A stretch of 64,000 nucleotides of DNA from CAYQUO01 sp964420835 (GTDB taxonomy: Bacteria; Chloroflexota; Anaerolineae; Anaerolineales; Anaerolineaceae). The notes below the pieces were generated by a model that saw nothing but the letters and a program-made list of their open reading frames with translations, was not told the origin of the DNA and made no database searches. This document shows, in pieces, positions 46,435 through 54,079 of the stretch. The stretch is from assembly GCA_964420835.1 (NCBI GenBank), contig CAYQUO010000017.1:8276-72275 (forward strand), read 5' to 3'. Position numbers and translations under genes: made by a program. Every line of letters begins with the position of its first letter. Position 1 is the first letter of the stretch.

Positions 46435-47083
46435 CAGGGCATTCTCCTTCGGATCCTTCATCCACCTGCCAGAGGTTCTGCCAGCGGACGATGCTCTTCC
46501 CCTGAGAGCCATTAATTTCATAAAAACCGAAGTAACGGGTAGGATCCAGGTTCCCGTCAGCCTGTCGGATGAAGAAACCTCCCAGGGAGGTGAATGGCTC
46601 AACAACCAGCGCTACCTGCCACAGGTCTGGGAAAAAATTATTGTGCAGCCAGGTATCAAAAGGCGAAAGGAAGATGCCCATGCGGGGGTGTGTGTGATAC
46701 CACCCTACGATCCGTTCACCTTCAAAACGCTTCTCTATCTGCTCGTGCAGATCGACCAGGCTGTCCTGTGTAAACGTCAGATAAACATTGCCCTGACGGG
46801 TATGTCGCGCAGGCAGTGCATGCTTAATAACAAGGAACTGTCCACCTGCGGGTTCATTCTGGCACCATTGTCCCACCAGCACACCGCCGACTTCAACAGA
46901 ATCGCTGTTGGCATGCACGCTGACCCGGATGTAGGCTGCCTGTGCCATGAAGACTGAAACGGCCAGGTCCACCGGTTCACAATCGTATGGTGTATTCCAA
47001 CGCTGGGCATTCTCCAACGGTTTCAACAGGGTTAAAGGCTGGAGGATTTCAGGCGGTGCAAGGCGGATTCCGTATGTGGACAT
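46427..47083 (-). CDS. JAB/JAMM metallopeptidase (candidate deubiquitinase-like)
   Basis: 218 residues from the ATG at 47083 (AAAGGA 6 bases upstream). A frame to 47167 exists but has no ribosome site. The JAMM zinc site is complete: E64 in EVGGVLVG, then H130 and H132 in GWYHTHPRMG, S140 and D143 in LSPFD. It should cleave isopeptide or peptide bonds after the Ubl C-terminus, either removing the Ubl from targets or cutting the Ubl-E2 fusion. The free Ubl already ends in glycine and needs no maturation. The gene ends in TAG. Confidence 0.9.
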   Translation of the reverse strand: MSTYGIRLAPPEILQPLTLLKPLENAQRWNTPYDCEPVDLAVSVFMAQAAYIRVSVHANSDSVEVGGVLVGQWCQNEPAGGQFLVIKHALPARHTRQGNVYLTFTQDSLVDLHEQIEKRFEGERIVGWYHTHPRMGIFLSPFDTWLHNNFFPDLWQVALVVEPFTSLGGFFIRQADGNLDPTRYFGFYEINGSQGKSIVRWQNLWQVDEGSEGECPDE

Positions 47084-47150
47084 TCGTTTTCCTTTATCCG
47101 TTTCTTCCGGACCGCTCCACGCTTCCGGAGCGGTCCGGGAAGAAGACAAT

Positions 47151-47417
47151 TCAGCCGGCTGTGACATCGGCTGTCATCATTAACCGATCGCCGGAGGGGA
47201 TGCCCGCTTCGGTAAGCGTTTCCTCTTCCTTGAGTTCACGTCCGAGCGCCTTGCTGTCCAAACGGTAGGACATGGGGCGGCCGTCGGGGCCGGTCACAGG
47301 AAGTTCCAGGGATGTGGTAAGTTCTGGGATCAATTCTTTCACCTGCACTTCACCAGGCACCTCGGCATTTCGACTGCCCCCGGAGGGGAGCACAATGGTT
47401 ACAGGAATATCGGCCAT
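47151..47417 (-). CDS. Free ubiquitin-like protein (YukD-like beta-grasp)
   Basis: 88 residues. The beta-grasp pattern is MADIPVTIVLPSG, VQVKELIPELTTSLELP, then GRPMSYRLDSKALGREL and GDRLMMTADVTAG. It ends in a single glycine, so its C-terminus is already exposed for adenylation by the E1. It is strikingly similar to residues 4-88 of the neighbouring Ubl-E2 protein, indicating a tandem duplication. AAAGGAG lies 7 bases before the ATG. The classification as YukD-like is by eye. No type VII secretion genes are present in the window. Confidence 0.85.
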   Translation of the reverse strand: MADIPVTIVLPSGGSRNAEVPGEVQVKELIPELTTSLELPVTGPDGRPMSYRLDSKALGRELKEEETLTEAGIPSGDRLMMTADVTAG

Positions 47418-47492
47418 TTCAATCTCCTTTCTGGATGTTTATTCTTTAATACGGTTCATACTACAAGGCGCACGTGCACGGCGACAATTGGC

Positions 47493-48434
47493 TTATTTAA
47501 TGCGGATATTTGGTTTCTTCTTAAACAGCTCCAAAGTATTCATCTTGATCCGGTTGGCAGGTTTTTCTGCCACTGGATTGGCCGGCGCAATTTTGACTTG
47601 AACAGGGGCCTTTTGCGCTGCAGCCGGTTTGTTCAACTTAACCCGCTCAGGACGAAGCAACTCCCGTTGATCCAGGGGAAAGGCATCAGGATGTTTTTTT
47701 CGATATTCGCGTGACCACCGGGCAGCTTCTGGATCCCAGGGAAAGGGAGGTTTGGTCGGGTCATCATGAAAATTCTTCCATTGCAGCATTTCTCCCAGCA
47801 TGACCACCAGGCGGTCCAGAGACCGGCTGGCTGCCCACCAGGCTGCATCGATGCAGACGCTGCCGTTCAAGTGGTTGATATTCGGGTGCCAAATTGGCGT
47901 CATCCACTTCATTCCCGGCCAGCGGTGAGGGTACTGGTTATGCAGATAGATTTCAACCTGATGGTTGGACCCATACTTCGGGTTTCCTTGCCGATCCACA
48001 CCAATAATGCTCCGGCACTTAAATGTAATGATGTAGCGTTCCGGTGGCAGGTTTGGACGGGTTGAGGTTGCCTTGAACTGGATCAGGTCGCTGCGTGCAG
48101 CCAGTTCCACCATCAGTTCATAATCAGCCCGCAACCGGCGCATGCGAGGGGTATCTGCCACAAGGCCTCCGCCGGCGGTTATATCAGCCGTGAGGATAAG
48201 CCGGTCATGATCAGGCACACAGGCATTTGCCAGCGTCTCTTCCTCTCTCAACTCCCGGCCGAGTGCTTTTGAATCCATGCGGTAGGACATTGGCCTGCCA
48301 TCCGGGCCAACGAGGGGCAGCTTTAACAGGGATGCAAGTTCCGCCAGGAGATCACGCACTGGGATGTCGTCAGGGATCTCTGCATTCCGGGCTCCACCAT
48401 TGGGAAGGACAAGGGTAACGTTCAGGTCTGTCAT
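47493..48434 (-). CDS. Ubl-E2 fusion (ubiquitin-conjugating enzyme-like)
   Basis: 313 residues in three parts. Residues 1-88 are a ubiquitin-like domain nearly identical in pattern to the free Ubl, ending ITAGGG at 85-90. Residues 95-245 are an E2/UBC fold with PIWHPNINHLNGSVCID: H183-P184-N185 and the catalytic cysteine C194 in the classic HPN...C spacing of E2 enzymes. The tail (260-313) is basic and repeats the motif V/I-K-L/I (ERVKLNK, VQVKIAP, NRIKMN, NIRIK). It should take the Ubl from the E1 as a thioester. The GGG junction could be a JAB cut site. Confidence 0.9.
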   Translation of the reverse strand: MTDLNVTLVLPNGGARNAEIPDDIPVRDLLAELASLLKLPLVGPDGRPMSYRMDSKALGRELREEETLANACVPDHDRLILTADITAGGGLVADTPRMRRLRADYELMVELAARSDLIQFKATSTRPNLPPERYIITFKCRSIIGVDRQGNPKYGSNHQVEIYLHNQYPHRWPGMKWMTPIWHPNINHLNGSVCIDAAWWAASRSLDRLVVMLGEMLQWKNFHDDPTKPPFPWDPEAARWSREYRKKHPDAFPLDQRELLRPERVKLNKPAAAQKAPVQVKIAPANPVAEKPANRIKMNTLELFKKKPNIRIK

Positions 48435-48449
48435 GTTCGGTTTAATTCC

Positions 48450-49301
48450 TTATTGGTTCAAATGAGGCACCTGGCAGGTGCCGGTGATGTCCCAGCAGTC
48501 CTTGTGGTGCAGGGAATGACAAATATCACATTCAACAACCCCGCGGGGGTCATTGCGAGAGACCGGCTCAAGGCAGTAGGGGCAGCGGTGTTCCTCAACG
48601 ACAGCCAATTGGACTTTGTTCTTATGCCGCAACAAACCCTTTGACTTGAGGCGAAGTGTTTTGCCAATATCCCTTTTCGGCTTGCGGTGTACAACAGGGC
48701 GCTCGGCAATAAGTGGTTTGGAAATGGAGATGGTTTCCATGGATGGCATTGGCTCCACCCTGTGTGTAACAGGCCGGCGAACGCGGGATGTCTGCCTGAT
48801 GGTTTTGGTTTTTGTGGAATTGGATATAACAGGTCGCGAAACCGATACGGGTTTGGTGGCTCTGGGAGCCGGGTGATGCCAGGCCCAAAGTGCAGCCATA
48901 GAAATCACAATGCCGGTTACCAGTCCACCCAGGTCAAGCCAACGGATGTTTCCTTCCAGCAATTGTGCGATGTCGAAACCGATCTGTGCTTCCGAGGCGT
49001 ATCCGCAGATCAGCATTCCGGCAATAAATGACGAAATTGCGCACAGGGATTGAATTATGCCATTCCGGCGATGGAATAAGAGGCGTGTGGAAAAGCCGGC
49101 TATGAGCCCAAGCAGAATGACTGTGAAAACCCATCGCAAGGCCTGCCAGTACCAGGGTCTTACAACCAGGAAAAGCACCATGGAAAGTGCATACGCAGAA
49201 ACCAATAACAACAGGAGAACGGCTTTGCGGATCAGACGTTCGAACTCCAAAACTGGCGAAGGTGCCATTGTTGATCTCATCTTGCCTTTTTCCAGGGCCA
49301 T
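48450..49301 (-). CDS. Membrane protein with C-terminal RING-like zinc finger (candidate E3)
   Basis: 283 residues. Four hydrophobic helices fall within 26-142, then a basic linker (150-235), then a binuclear treble-clef finger in the last 45: RCPYCLEPVSRNDPRG, VECDICHSLHHKDCWDITG and TC. The Cx2C...Cx2C...HxxCW...C order matches prokaryotic RING families and would bind two zinc ions and an E2. It is probably a membrane-anchored E3. The ATG at 49301 overlaps the E1 stop (TGATG). An ATG at 49280 with AAAAAGG upstream is the alternative. Confidence 0.85.
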   Translation of the reverse strand: MALEKGKMRSTMAPSPVLEFERLIRKAVLLLLLVSAYALSMVLFLVVRPWYWQALRWVFTVILLGLIAGFSTRLLFHRRNGIIQSLCAISSFIAGMLICGYASEAQIGFDIAQLLEGNIRWLDLGGLVTGIVISMAALWAWHHPAPRATKPVSVSRPVISNSTKTKTIRQTSRVRRPVTHRVEPMPSMETISISKPLIAERPVVHRKPKRDIGKTLRLKSKGLLRHKNKVQLAVVEEHRCPYCLEPVSRNDPRGVVECDICHSLHHKDCWDITGTCQVPHLNQ

Positions 49302-51178
49302 CAAACCGGACGGTCCTCACCAAGTTTGATCTTTGCTTGACCGGCTTTAAGGGATGTTTTTCCTGCAGCCGGACCCCCCTCTTTGCGCGCACTTGTCGGC
49401 GAATTTGATATTTTGATAGGAACGGGTTTCTTTCCGGATGATGTGACCGGCTGCCCTGGTTTGATTTGCAGGCCTTCTTCTTTCTTTCGGCTGATCTTCA
49501 GGGATGGTGCTGCTTTAATGGTTATTGTATCCTTTGGCTTTTCTTTTCCAAGGCGAATGCGCCCGCGGGCTGGGTTGGCGTTTCCATCCAAAAGAGAGAT
49601 CTCTTCCTTGAGCCGTATGCGGCCAGCCGAAGGCTGGATCTTCAAAGTACCGGTATTTTCAAAATGGCGAAAGTGTAAAGCCTCCGGAAGATCGCCCGTC
49701 AACTCATAAAAACGGTAGTCCACTCCGTTTTGAGCGCGGATGATGTGCAAAGGGGGAATCCCAACATTGGCAAGGGTGCGGTGGAGAAACTTCTCGTTCC
49801 CGGTAATAATATGTGTGAATTGTGCTTCCCGGAGAATGTCGCAGGTGGGACAGTGGCCATTATCAAATGACACATCGCTTAACGGACGAAGGACCTCTTC
49901 AATTGTATGGCAATTGGGGCATTCAAGTGAGGTGACCAGTTCCTGGTCCAGTTCGATGAAGGCGTCCGGACCTAGATCGGCTCGGGCTATTCGCAGCAAT
50001 TCCTCCAATGTGGCACGCTCAGCCCGGGCAGGCAGTTCGGTAATCTCCCCGTAGAACCAGTGGCTTTCGCAATCTTCACGGGGGACATACGCGGTTGTGT
50101 GCATTTCATTCGTCAGCCCGTTGAAGTGGACAACCTTGCCTGGTTCCACGGGCATGTCATGGATCAACTTCAGCGCTTCCTGCGACTGCATTCCGCCAAT
50201 GATAGAGGCAATCGTGGGTGTGGTCGGCACTTTTCCCAGCAGCACGTTCTGGCGCGCCAGCAGTTGGCAGGAGTAACGCAGGGACAGGTCCCTCAATGCT
50301 TCCTCGGTTAGAGTGCATTCGTAACAGGCTCCCTGCCCTGGAACAAAGACCCTCATCAGCCCAAGGAGTTCCTGGATGGCTCCATCCACCCAGGGTTTGT
50401 TCAGCCAGTAGCAGAAGCGGTTCACCGCCAGACGGGCTTCGCGATTATCTAGGCAGCCAATTACCACGTCCATTCTGCGGATTACACCCAGCCCCAGGCC
50501 GGTTGTCACATCACCATTCAGGTATTGGACATTTACCTGGGGGTTGATTGATTTGGCCCGGGCTGCCACGACCTCCGCCTTGCTGCGGTTGTCATCCGTT
50601 TCACGGAAGAGAACCGAACGGCTCAGATTGGCAGCTTCGACCTTGTCGAAATCGATAATGTAGATGTTACCTACACCCATCAGGACGAGATTCTTGACGA
50701 CCTCATTGCCCAGGGCGCCCGCCCCCACAACAAGCACCTTGGCCTGTTGAACCTTTTCGCGCTCCCACCAGGAAATGAACTCAAACGTCCCCAGCCGGTC
50801 TTTGCGAAGATTGGGAATATGGATCGGTTTTTCCGGTGAGACCGGCAGCCGTTTTGGCCCGCTCAGGGGATCGGGAGGCGCAGTGTCCGTATCCTGGGTT
50901 GTGAAGACCCCGGCCAACTCCTTGGCTTGGGCGATGTTGGATTCGTGGATCTCCCGGGCAAACCAGCCGACATTTGGTCTTGATTCTATGAGGCCGGATT
51001 CCTCCAGGGACTTCAAGGCCTCACGAAGGGTTGAACGGCTGATATCCAGCCGGGTCATTAATTCGCGTTCAGGCGGGAGCTGGGTGCCCGGTGAGAGGCT
51101 GCCATCCAGCAGAGAGGCGGCCAGTTTTCCGGCAGCGGCCTCAGCCAAAGTCTTGTGGGACAGGGGGAAAATTTTCAT
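49301..51178 (-). CDS. GntR-E1 fusion: DNA-binding domain plus ubiquitin-activating-like enzyme
   Basis: 625 residues. Residues 15-77 form a GntR winged helix-turn-helix (GTQLPPERELMTRLDISRST, LREALKSLEESGLIESRP). Residues 125-345 form an E1/ThiF adenylation domain: GAGALG at 152-157, IIDFDKV, R187, K200 and D244 of the ATP site. A zinc motif CYEC (285-288) is paired with CPNC/CPTC (420-446), and C304 in YSC is a candidate thioester cysteine. The tail (511-625) is basic with repeated IRLK/IKI-type motifs. It should adenylate the Ubl and pass it to the E2, and also bind DNA. A matching GntR-type operator lies at its own promoter. First gene of the operon. Confidence 0.9.
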   Translation of the reverse strand: MKIFPLSHKTLAEAAAGKLAASLLDGSLSPGTQLPPERELMTRLDISRSTLREALKSLEESGLIESRPNVGWFAREIHESNIAQAKELAGVFTTQDTDTAPPDPLSGPKRLPVSPEKPIHIPNLRKDRLGTFEFISWWEREKVQQAKVLVVGAGALGNEVVKNLVLMGVGNIYIIDFDKVEAANLSRSVLFRETDDNRSKAEVVAARAKSINPQVNVQYLNGDVTTGLGLGVIRRMDVVIGCLDNREARLAVNRFCYWLNKPWVDGAIQELLGLMRVFVPGQGACYECTLTEEALRDLSLRYSCQLLARQNVLLGKVPTTPTIASIIGGMQSQEALKLIHDMPVEPGKVVHFNGLTNEMHTTAYVPREDCESHWFYGEITELPARAERATLEELLRIARADLGPDAFIELDQELVTSLECPNCHTIEEVLRPLSDVSFDNGHCPTCDILREAQFTHIITGNEKFLHRTLANVGIPPLHIIRAQNGVDYRFYELTGDLPEALHFRHFENTGTLKIQPSAGRIRLKEEISLLDGNANPARGRIRLGKEKPKDTITIKAAPSLKISRKKEEGLQIKPGQPVTSSGKKPVPIKISNSPTSARKEGGPAAGKTSLKAGQAKIKLGEDRPV

Positions 51179-51188
51179 TTCAATATTC

Positions 51189-51216
51189 TGGTATGGTGGT
51201 CAGACCAAAGATACCA
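51189..51216 (-). promoter_or_regulatory. FadR/GntR-type operator of the ubiquitin-like operon
   Basis: TGGTC-A-GACCA (51197-51207), a perfect palindrome identical to the FadR-type consensus TGGTCnGACCA, is nested within TGGTAT (51189-51194) and ATACCA (51211-51216). It sits between the -10 box and the E1 start codon, over the expected transcription start. The encoded GntR domain is the obvious binder, so the site should mediate autorepression. Confidence 0.8.
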
Positions 51217-51218
51217 AA

Positions 51219-51247
51219 ATTATAACCAGGAATTGGCTCGCTGTCAA
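51219..51247 (-). promoter_or_regulatory. Consensus sigma-70 promoter of the ubiquitin-like operon
   Basis: On the minus strand TTGACA (51247-51242), a 17-bp spacer and TATAAT (51224-51219): a perfect housekeeping promoter. The expected start near 51212 leaves a leader of about 34 bases that includes the operator. No Shine-Dalgarno sequence is obvious before the ATG at 51178. Confidence 0.85.
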
Positions 51248-51341
51248 CCGCCTTACAATTTTGAAAGGTGTCCGATTGGCTTGGCGTCACCCTGGCAGGC
51301 CATTATTTTTTGATGTTTTATGCAGGAAATTAATTCGGTAT

Positions 51342-51365
51342 AAAAAAAGCCCCCATTCAGGGGGC
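51342..51365 (-). terminator. Rho-independent terminator after the short DUF35 gene
   Basis: On the minus strand GCCCCC, loop TGAAT, GGGGGC, then seven T residues. It separates the short zinc-ribbon gene from the ubiquitin-like operon promoter. Confidence 0.88.
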
Positions 51366-51410
51366 CGATGCTTATTTGAGGTGATCACAGGAAATGAAAG
51401 ACGCTTACCC

Positions 51411-51632
51411 TTAATTTACGGGTACCTGCATTCCCACCGTGAGCGGGCTCTTTAACCCAGCCGCATCCGCTTCAACAGCCTCTTGTACAGGGTATCCATC
51501 CATAATCATCTTTTCGGCACAAACAGGGCAGGCTTCCCTGGGCGGGAAGACCTTTTCCTCACAATGAGGGCACACCTCACCAACCATTAAATATCGCTGC
51601 TTTTGTAAACGCCAATGTCGCGGCACTTCCAT
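51411..51632 (-). CDS. Truncated DUF35-like zinc-ribbon protein
   Basis: 73 residues. The first 40 (MEVPRHWRLQKQRY, GEVCPHCEEKVFPPREACPVC) are closely similar to the N-terminus of the full DUF35 protein encoded at 55495-55902, including the four zinc cysteines. The OB-fold half is almost entirely missing. The last residues (SPLTVGMQVPVN) resemble its final strand (EPVEIGMPVEMV). So this is a duplicate with a large internal deletion that still has AAGGAGG 7 bases before its ATG and its own terminator. It may be a stand-alone zinc ribbon or a decaying copy. Confidence 0.75.
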   Translation of the reverse strand: MEVPRHWRLQKQRYLMVGEVCPHCEEKVFPPREACPVCAEKMIMDGYPVQEAVEADAAGLKSPLTVGMQVPVN

Positions 51633-51874
51633 AATGTACCTCCTTGGTAAAACTTGTAACACCGAGTTTACACGGGGGGCACTATCAAACACTATCAGGA
51701 TTTCGAATGGCTTTTTCGTCACAGCATAATTCGTAATATTCCATGCGTGGAGCCACCCCGCAGGAGGGCATCGTCGTGGTCCATGGCATCCACACCATGG
51801 ACATGGATTAAGGCAGGAGGTCTCCTCATCTCCGTATTGAAAAGTTCGGCCGTGAGCTAATAACCGCCTGCCAT

Positions 51875-52228
51875 TCACCAGGCGTCGACCGATTGTGGAA
51901 TGCGCCGGAATGAAGCGGTCAGCAACTGCATTTGTGCGTTCCGGGCAGCCGGCCGGGGATCGAAATCCTTGGTGATGGCATCTTCAGCAAGGTAGGCGAT
52001 CATTTGCTGCCGAAAGGCTGCGCAGGTTTTCACCCAAGATGAAACCGCCATGGGATACTTGGTGATCCAATATAAGGAAATCTGGCGGCGGGGTTCACGG
52101 CAGCGGTCCTTGCCCCCCGCCGCCTTGGCTTGGAATATTTGAATGTGCACGGCAGCCATAAGCCGGCGACAGACTGTATTCGTCAGCCCGGCGTTCTTCC
52201 CGGTATTGGCCATGCGAAAGATGATCAA
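51875..52228 (-). CDS. Doubtful small open frame
   Basis: 117 residues without a recognisable domain, signal or ribosome site. The C-terminal half (AVSSWVKTCAAFRQQMIAYLAEDAI region) could be helical. It may be a spurious frame or the remnant of a gene. The surrounding stretch from 51633 to 52327 holds nothing else I can support. Confidence 0.22.
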   Translation of the reverse strand: MIIFRMANTGKNAGLTNTVCRRLMAAVHIQIFQAKAAGGKDRCREPRRQISLYWITKYPMAVSSWVKTCAAFRQQMIAYLAEDAITKDFDPRPAARNAQMQLLTASFRRIPQSVDAW

Positions 52229-52327
52229 GAGAACATATTAAACATTAATTAACCGGAATGGAATTCCAAAAAATGTTTCGCCATTAATTATTTTTTCTAT
52301 TTGAATTCTTTCCGCATGACTTCCATA

Positions 52328-52621
52328 TCAGATGAGTAAATCGGCTTTCCCTGGGCAAGTTGTTGTGTCGATCTCAACACCTACATATCCCGGATTTATA
52401 TTCTCGATGGCTTCAACCATGTTTCGGTGTTCCTGGATAACTCGATTTACTTCCACCACAGTTGGCAATTGTTCGCATGATAAATAGTGATTCTTGTTAT
52501 CCATGATGTAATTATCAAATGCCCGGCGAAAGATTCGAGTCTGTGTCTCCAGAACCAGCAACCCCAGACAAACAAGGATAATTATTGAAAGGACCACCAG
52601 GAATTTGGGTGTTTTCGTCAT
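52328..52621 (-). CDS. Small single-pass membrane protein, unknown
   Basis: 97 residues. A membrane helix at 7-24 (FLVVLSIIILVCLGLLVL) is followed by a mixed domain with two cysteines (LSCEQLPTVVEVNRVIQEHR and TTTCPGKADLLI). GGAGAG lies 7 bases before the ATG. No family is recognised. It lies in the AT-richer island. Confidence 0.6.
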   Translation of the reverse strand: MTKTPKFLVVLSIIILVCLGLLVLETQTRIFRRAFDNYIMDNKNHYLSCEQLPTVVEVNRVIQEHRNMVEAIENINPGYVGVEIDTTTCPGKADLLI

Positions 52622-52694
52622 ATGTAACTCTCCAACGAAACTCAGACACTTGCCAAATAGATGTACCAGTATGGGCTATCCATGCGGCGGAGGA

Positions 52695-53081
52695 CTATTT
52701 CTTTTGCCCTTGTACCAACCTCAAGTGTGTAATTACTTCCTGCCCATAATAGAATAGTGGGGACAGTTCGTGCCTGTTGTTCCCTAATTCGTTTTCAGCG
52801 ACATCAATCGTGAGGATTCCTGAATGGGCGAGGGCAAAAAACTTGACCCTGCCGACGGCAGGTGAAGGAAAGGCATCTGATAACGTCATATTTTGATAAT
52901 ACTATTCCGCCGCTGCCACGAATGCTTTGCTCGCCTGCGCAATGTTTGCATGTTGACCGCCGCCTATCATGCCGTCGCCATTACTGAAATACAGGCTGGT
53001 TGTACCGTCAGCCAGTGAGACCAAGGTAGCAATGCCTTGAGGATAACCCGTTTCCATGAGGATGCCCCAAACAGCGGGCAT
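52695..53081 (-). pseudogene. Small conserved-looking gene interrupted by an in-frame UAG
   Basis: Read through one TAG at codon 60 (52902-52904), this is a 128-residue protein with no shift in frame: MPAVWGILMETGYPQG, IATLVSLADGTTSLYFSNG and ASKAFVAAAE before the TAG, then YYQNMTLSDAFPSP, GRVKFFALAHSG and RHELSPLFYYGQ after it. The two halves look like one compact domain, and the second half has no ribosome site of its own. Either it is a nonsense-mutated gene or UAG is read through, as in glnS of this window. Function unknown. The N-terminal start is uncertain because the frame is open a little further upstream. Confidence 0.6.
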
Positions 53082-53223
53082 CTCATTGGTTGGTTCAATC
53101 CCAACATCATTTGGTATAAAAATATATATTTTGTTCCTTTGGATCAGATATATTTCCGCGTTACTTCAGATTGTCCGCAGCAGCCATATTTAAGGCGGGT
53201 TTTTATCCTTAATTCTAGTTCCC

Positions 53224-53880
53224 TCACACATAACTTGCCGCCTGCACGAATCTCTTAATATCGCGAAGACCTATCCTGCCCTTGAAAAACTCACCTCCGG
53301 CGTTGATACTCGCCAGCGCTTCGCATAGATCAACGGCGTTGGCCTCTGCCACCATAACGGCGCTCTTATAGCCTGCTGTAATGAGCATCCGCGCAAATGT
53401 CGGACTCACCCATTGGACTCGCACCAAGTCCGCCAACTGGGCAAGAATTTCCAGTGTGGCGAGGTTCACCCCGGTCGATTTCGCAAGCGCAGTTCTCTTT
53501 TCGGCATTGTAGGCCATCTCATGGAGAACGGCAGTATCTCTTATCCCATTCCGTTCAAGTGACACGATGTCTTCTTTCGGCAACCAATCGAAGACTTTCA
53601 ATGCCACCGGTTTGGGGAAATAGCCTTCTATCTCTCGCCTGAGTAGGATGGGGTATTGTGTATCTATACCGGTCGCTTTCGCCATGGCCGCCAGTCGCCT
53701 GGCGTTCTTAAGTTCATCGCGCAGAGAGGCAAGGGTTATAATGCCCTGTTTTTCAAGGGCCTTCATCTTTTCCCTGATATTGTCAGTAAGGGACGCACGA
53801 CTCGGTACAAGGTCTGTTGCTTCAATCCGTATCCGTAAATCCTCAAGACTGATTTTTTCTGCATTATTGTAGGATGCCAT
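53224..53880 (-). CDS. DUF4332-like helix-hairpin-helix protein
   Basis: 218 residues from the ATG at 53880 (AAAGGTGAT upstream). Repeated helix-hairpin-helix-like units (REKMKALEKQGIITLASLRD, ARRLAAMAKATGID; then EDIVSLERNGIRDTAVLHEM, KRTALAKSTGVN, then the last unit RMLITAGYKSAVMVAEAN) resemble DUF4332, a fold thought to bind nucleic acids or act as a scaffold. The repeats within it are similar to each other. The function is unknown. An attC-like inverted repeat lies just upstream. Confidence 0.7.
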   Translation of the reverse strand: MASYNNAEKISLEDLRIRIEATDLVPSRASLTDNIREKMKALEKQGIITLASLRDELKNARRLAAMAKATGIDTQYPILLRREIEGYFPKPVALKVFDWLPKEDIVSLERNGIRDTAVLHEMAYNAEKRTALAKSTGVNLATLEILAQLADLVRVQWVSPTFARMLITAGYKSAVMVAEANAVDLCEALASINAGGEFFKGRIGLRDIKRFVQAASYV

Positions 53881-53914
53881 TCTTATCACCTTTGTGTGGA
53901 ACATCTTTGCTTAA

Positions 53915-53942
53915 TAACGCACCTGCCCAGCGGTTTGCGTTA
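53915..53942. repeat. attC-like inverted repeat (tentative)
   Basis: TAACGCA (53915-53921) and TGCGTTA (53936-53942) separated by 14 bases, with GCGTTAG resembling the R' core of integron attC sites. It is shorter than a normal attC. It lies about 1.2 kb from an integron-type integrase remnant, between two single-gene units. Confidence 0.3.
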
Positions 53943-54079
53943 GTCTCGGACGTAGGGCGAGGGTGGGTTCGACTTAAGAGCAGAAAAAAACTCCAAGCGG
54001 GAAAATTGCTTCTCAAAGCAGAAGATTCCCACTGAGTACTACATGCCTTGGTAACCCGCTATTTGATTGCAAGACCAAC

